Assembly (NCBI GenBank): GCA_963969395.1
Contig: OZ017795.1
Span: 34,453,063-34,517,062, forward strand
Source: Pseudoscleropodium purum
Taxonomy: Eukaryota; Streptophyta; Bryopsida; Hypnales; Brachytheciaceae
Length of the DNA: 64,000 bases
Direction: 5' to 3'
Of this stretch, positions 61,408 to 64,000 are shown in pieces. A program made the position numbers and the translations under genes. Below the pieces are notes generated by a model. That model saw only the letters and a list, made by a program, of their open reading frames with translations, was not told the DNA's origin and did not search any database. How positions within the stretch are numbered: the first letter of the stretch is position 1; every line of letters starts with the position of its first letter.

Positions 61408-61571
61408 TCCCACTCCAATCTATCTCACTCTCTCCTAGCCGCACGTCCCGTTCCTCACGTTCTCTCTCCGATCTCAACCGGAATCGAAACAAGCAGAACA
61501 CAAACGCAAAAACTCCACCGCGCACGCTCAAGGTCGAGTTTCTAAAAGAGGGTGCAACAGTGAAGGCTCCT

Positions 61572-61585
61572 CCTTATATAGTCTC
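61572..61585 (-). promoter_or_regulatory. TATA box upstream of the TG...CA element ORF, copy 2
   Basis: On -, a CTATATAAGGAGG box lies about 170 bp upstream of ATG 61407, as in copy 1. Confidence 0.5.
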
Positions 61586-61838
61586 TGGACCCTTTCCGGT
61601 TTGGTCATCATAATCCGGTTCACCCATAATCCGGTCCTAGACCTAATCCGTGTTGCATTCCGTTTCCGTCGTTAGTTACTCCTGATCGGATTAGATCCAA
61701 GAGGCCCACTACTTCACGTTCCGTGCTAATTTTGAGTTTTCCTTCTCCACCTAATCGGATCCGGTTCCCTAATGACTAGTTTCCGTTCCTATTTTGGTGT
61801 ATACTAAGAAAATCAAAATTTCAAGCTGCGACAACTTA

Positions 61839-64000
61839 TACAAAGATCTTCTCTTCATACAAGAAACACTTCAATTTCGGTGGCTTTGAAGACTTGATGC
61901 CAAATATTTTGAAATTAAAATGAATATGATGTTAAATTTTTAATATTTATGCCTTAAAATGCAAAATCTACTTTAGCAACTTTAATTAAATATTTGGCAT
62001 CAATGTGTAGTTCTTGTCCTATAGTTATGGTGGTAATCTTTTTTCAACAAAAAGTTGATTTGAACAAAATGCTCGACAAATCTAATAGTTTTTTTTTCAT
62101 AATCTTCAATGGACGATCGGAGAAATGAGCTACCAACTTGAACAATTCCAAGTTTTTCACTTTCATAAGGTAGTCAATATAGTTCAATTGCAAATCATAA
62201 GTGTATCAAAAGAAGGGCAATGACTATTTTTATAAACATGTTTTTTTTTCTAATTTTTAATATTCCCAATTATGTCAAAAGATTCCACAATTGAATTCTT
62301 GCACAATTGACCACCAAAGTCAACAATAGATAAAACTACAACCAAACCTTATAATCTTTGCATCTCAATGAGACTTTCAACATTTGAGATTATTGTTGAA
62401 TACTAAGTTGCTAATGTAGCAAATCTAACCTTTATTGTGTTAATGATCATCACTAGTTTTTCAATGAATAGGATGATTATTTTATCAAATTTTTTTTATT
62501 CATCCAATGTTTCAAACTACTTAAAGATCAAGGACTAAAGAATAGCCTAAATCTCTAAAGTTGTAAAAATGTATTATAAAAAGAAATTTAGAATAATAAT
62601 TTAATGATTGTTTTTTTGATAAAAATTGTAAAAAGAATTTACATCATAGATCATATCTATATAGGTAGATCTACCATTATACTAACAAATTATTTTTAAT
62701 AAAATGAAAAATGAAAATTTTCTTCTAAAAATCTGAAATGGATTGTAGATTGATTAGGAGTAATTTGGACATTGTCTTGAAGTTCAAAAATGTTAGGTTC
62801 TAATTATGGTGATTTTACAAATTATTTTACTTTCTTGTTTCAATTGTTTGAGTTATATTTTTTAGGTCATTTTTGGAACTAGAAGTATTATTTTTTGATA
62901 CCAAACACATATGTAGCCCTTGACAATAGTATATTTGAAAGAAAATTTATGAAAATCCATATTGTACATATATAAGTGAACAATCACAAGAATCCACAAA
63001 CATTTAGATTGTTGAAAAAAACAAGAATTTGTGTACTTGGGATATATTTTCATTTACTTATTATTTATAATTTGAATACCTAATCTTTTAGGGTTAATTA
63101 GGGGTTAATTAGGGGTTAAAGTAGGTTTCGTCCACCCTTTCAACTTATTACACAAGAACTTGACTTAACATTTTATCCCTCCCCCTCTTTTTCTAATTTA
63201 ATTTTCAATATTACATGAATGCAAAACATGAAAATCAAAGAATACTATAAGTATGTAAACATCTCATTTAAATTGAATTATTAAATAAAGAAATAGGATT
63301 TTTCAATTTTTTCTAATTTTCCAACTACAAAATTGAAGAAGACATATTTTTTTTTTTTAGGCTTGCATGGGTTAAAGGTTTGTTCAAATCTATTTTTGTT
63401 TGTTTTCTAATGTGCATGAATAGAAATTTATAACCAAGAATTATCTTGAACATTTTTAAAGTCCTAAAATTGCTATGGCAAAAAAAGCAATTACTTTAGT
63501 GCAAATTTTGATGGAAATATTCAATCTTTGATGCAAAAGTAGTACAATTTTAATTATTTTGTAAGCCTTTAGTGTATGATGGGAATTAGTATACCAAAGT
63601 ATGCAATTGCCCAAATACAAGCAAGTGTTTCATTCAATCGCCCTTCATGTCTCAAATTAGGATCCAAATCCATTCTCTATCATTAGTTTTAAAAATCCTA
63701 TAAATAGACCTTCAAACAAGTTTTATTTATTAGAGAAACAATTACAAGGTGAATTCATTGCAAAAAAGATAAATTCTCTAGGAAATATAAAGATCCTCTA
63801 AACCCTCAATAAGCTCAAAATCAACATGCCAAAGTTCCCCTAAAAATTGACATCTATTTAGAATTAACGTAGTGTATAATGTCAATAAACAAATTCTAGT
63901 GGTAAAATCTTTAACCTCTTTCAATCAATGAAAAACATCTTCACCAAAAATACCAAACTTTCAAATTAAAAAAAACAAAAACTTGAAATCCTTTATAATT
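61839..64000. other. AT-rich flank, no gene recognised
   Basis: About 2.2 kb of AT-rich DNA with short frames only. Near 63089-63118 there is a short direct repeat of a TTAATTAGGGGT-like unit. Nothing else is supported. Confidence 0.45.

Larger units (their letters stand above)
58566..61833 (-). mobile_element. 3268 bp TG...CA element (probable solo LTR), copy 2
   Basis: It starts TGTCGCAGC and ends GCTGCGACA and is flanked by a 5 bp duplication ACTTA (58561-58565 and 61834-61838). It is almost identical to copy 1 over its whole length, differing mainly in a few bases and small indels near its ORF start and promoter side (61380-61700). It lies 441 bp outside the CACTA element. Perfect duplications and near identity suggest both insertions are recent relative to the decay of the hAT and CACTA genes. 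Confidence 0.75.

Overview
The window looks like nuclear DNA of a land plant with a repeat-rich genome. It is AT-rich, carries plant-type transposon families (CACTA/En-Spm with Tnp2, DUF4216 and DUF4218 domains; a plant-type DUF659 hAT; an LTR-like element with a putative plant transposon protein domain), has GT-AG introns, and shows no bacterial gene organisation. I find no convincing intact host gene, tRNA, rRNA or CRISPR array. Species cannot be named from the sequence.

Layout. (1) 1-1192 is an unassigned AT-rich flank. (2) 1193-11199 is a 10 kb hAT-superfamily element. It has CAGGGTTGAC-type ends, a broken hAT transposase gene on + and, divergently on -, a broken gene with the hallmarks of a protein kinase. 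(3) 11200-31448 is a 20 kb AT-rich spacer. It holds four or five degenerate copies of an unidentified membrane-protein gene, a 221 bp non-autonomous derivative of the hAT family with a perfect 8 bp target duplication, a different 272 bp MITE-like insert, and a 45 bp tandem repeat. (4) 31449-44482 is a second copy of the hAT element in opposite orientation, with a perfect 8 bp target duplication (CCCCTTGC). Its transposase gene is split by a 3271 bp TG...CA element (35149-38419) with a 5 bp duplication (CACGT). (5) 44483-45876 is an AT-rich spacer. (6) 45877-58124 is a complete 12.2 kb CACTA element with a TGT duplication. It carries a decayed tnp2 gene on - and a multi-exon tnpA-like gene on + that appears to have captured an FCP1/NIF-type phosphatase domain whose catalytic aspartates are replaced. 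A second short hAT derivative (49461-49792, duplication ACTTCTTC) sits inside the tnp2 exon. (7) 58566-61833 is a second, near-identical copy of the 3.27 kb TG...CA element, with duplication ACTTA. (8) 61834-64000 is AT-rich flank.

How the parts relate. The hAT transposase reading frame has the same length (3357 bp, 1118 residues) in both copies once the nested insert is removed. Each copy carries three different nonsense codons, so each was inactivated independently and their parent was probably intact. GC-rich blocks built from CGTCCG/CGGACG words occur at both ends of the element and again just upstream of each of its two genes, which suggests binding sites shared by transposition and gene control. 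The kinase-like gene shares two nonsense codons between copies, so it was apparently already damaged in their common source. Most coding damage in the hAT and CACTA genes is of the C-to-T/G-to-A type expected after cytosine methylation. The most novel content is the kinase-carrying hAT element, the phosphatase-like domain captured by the CACTA element, and the TG...CA element that encodes its own ORF.
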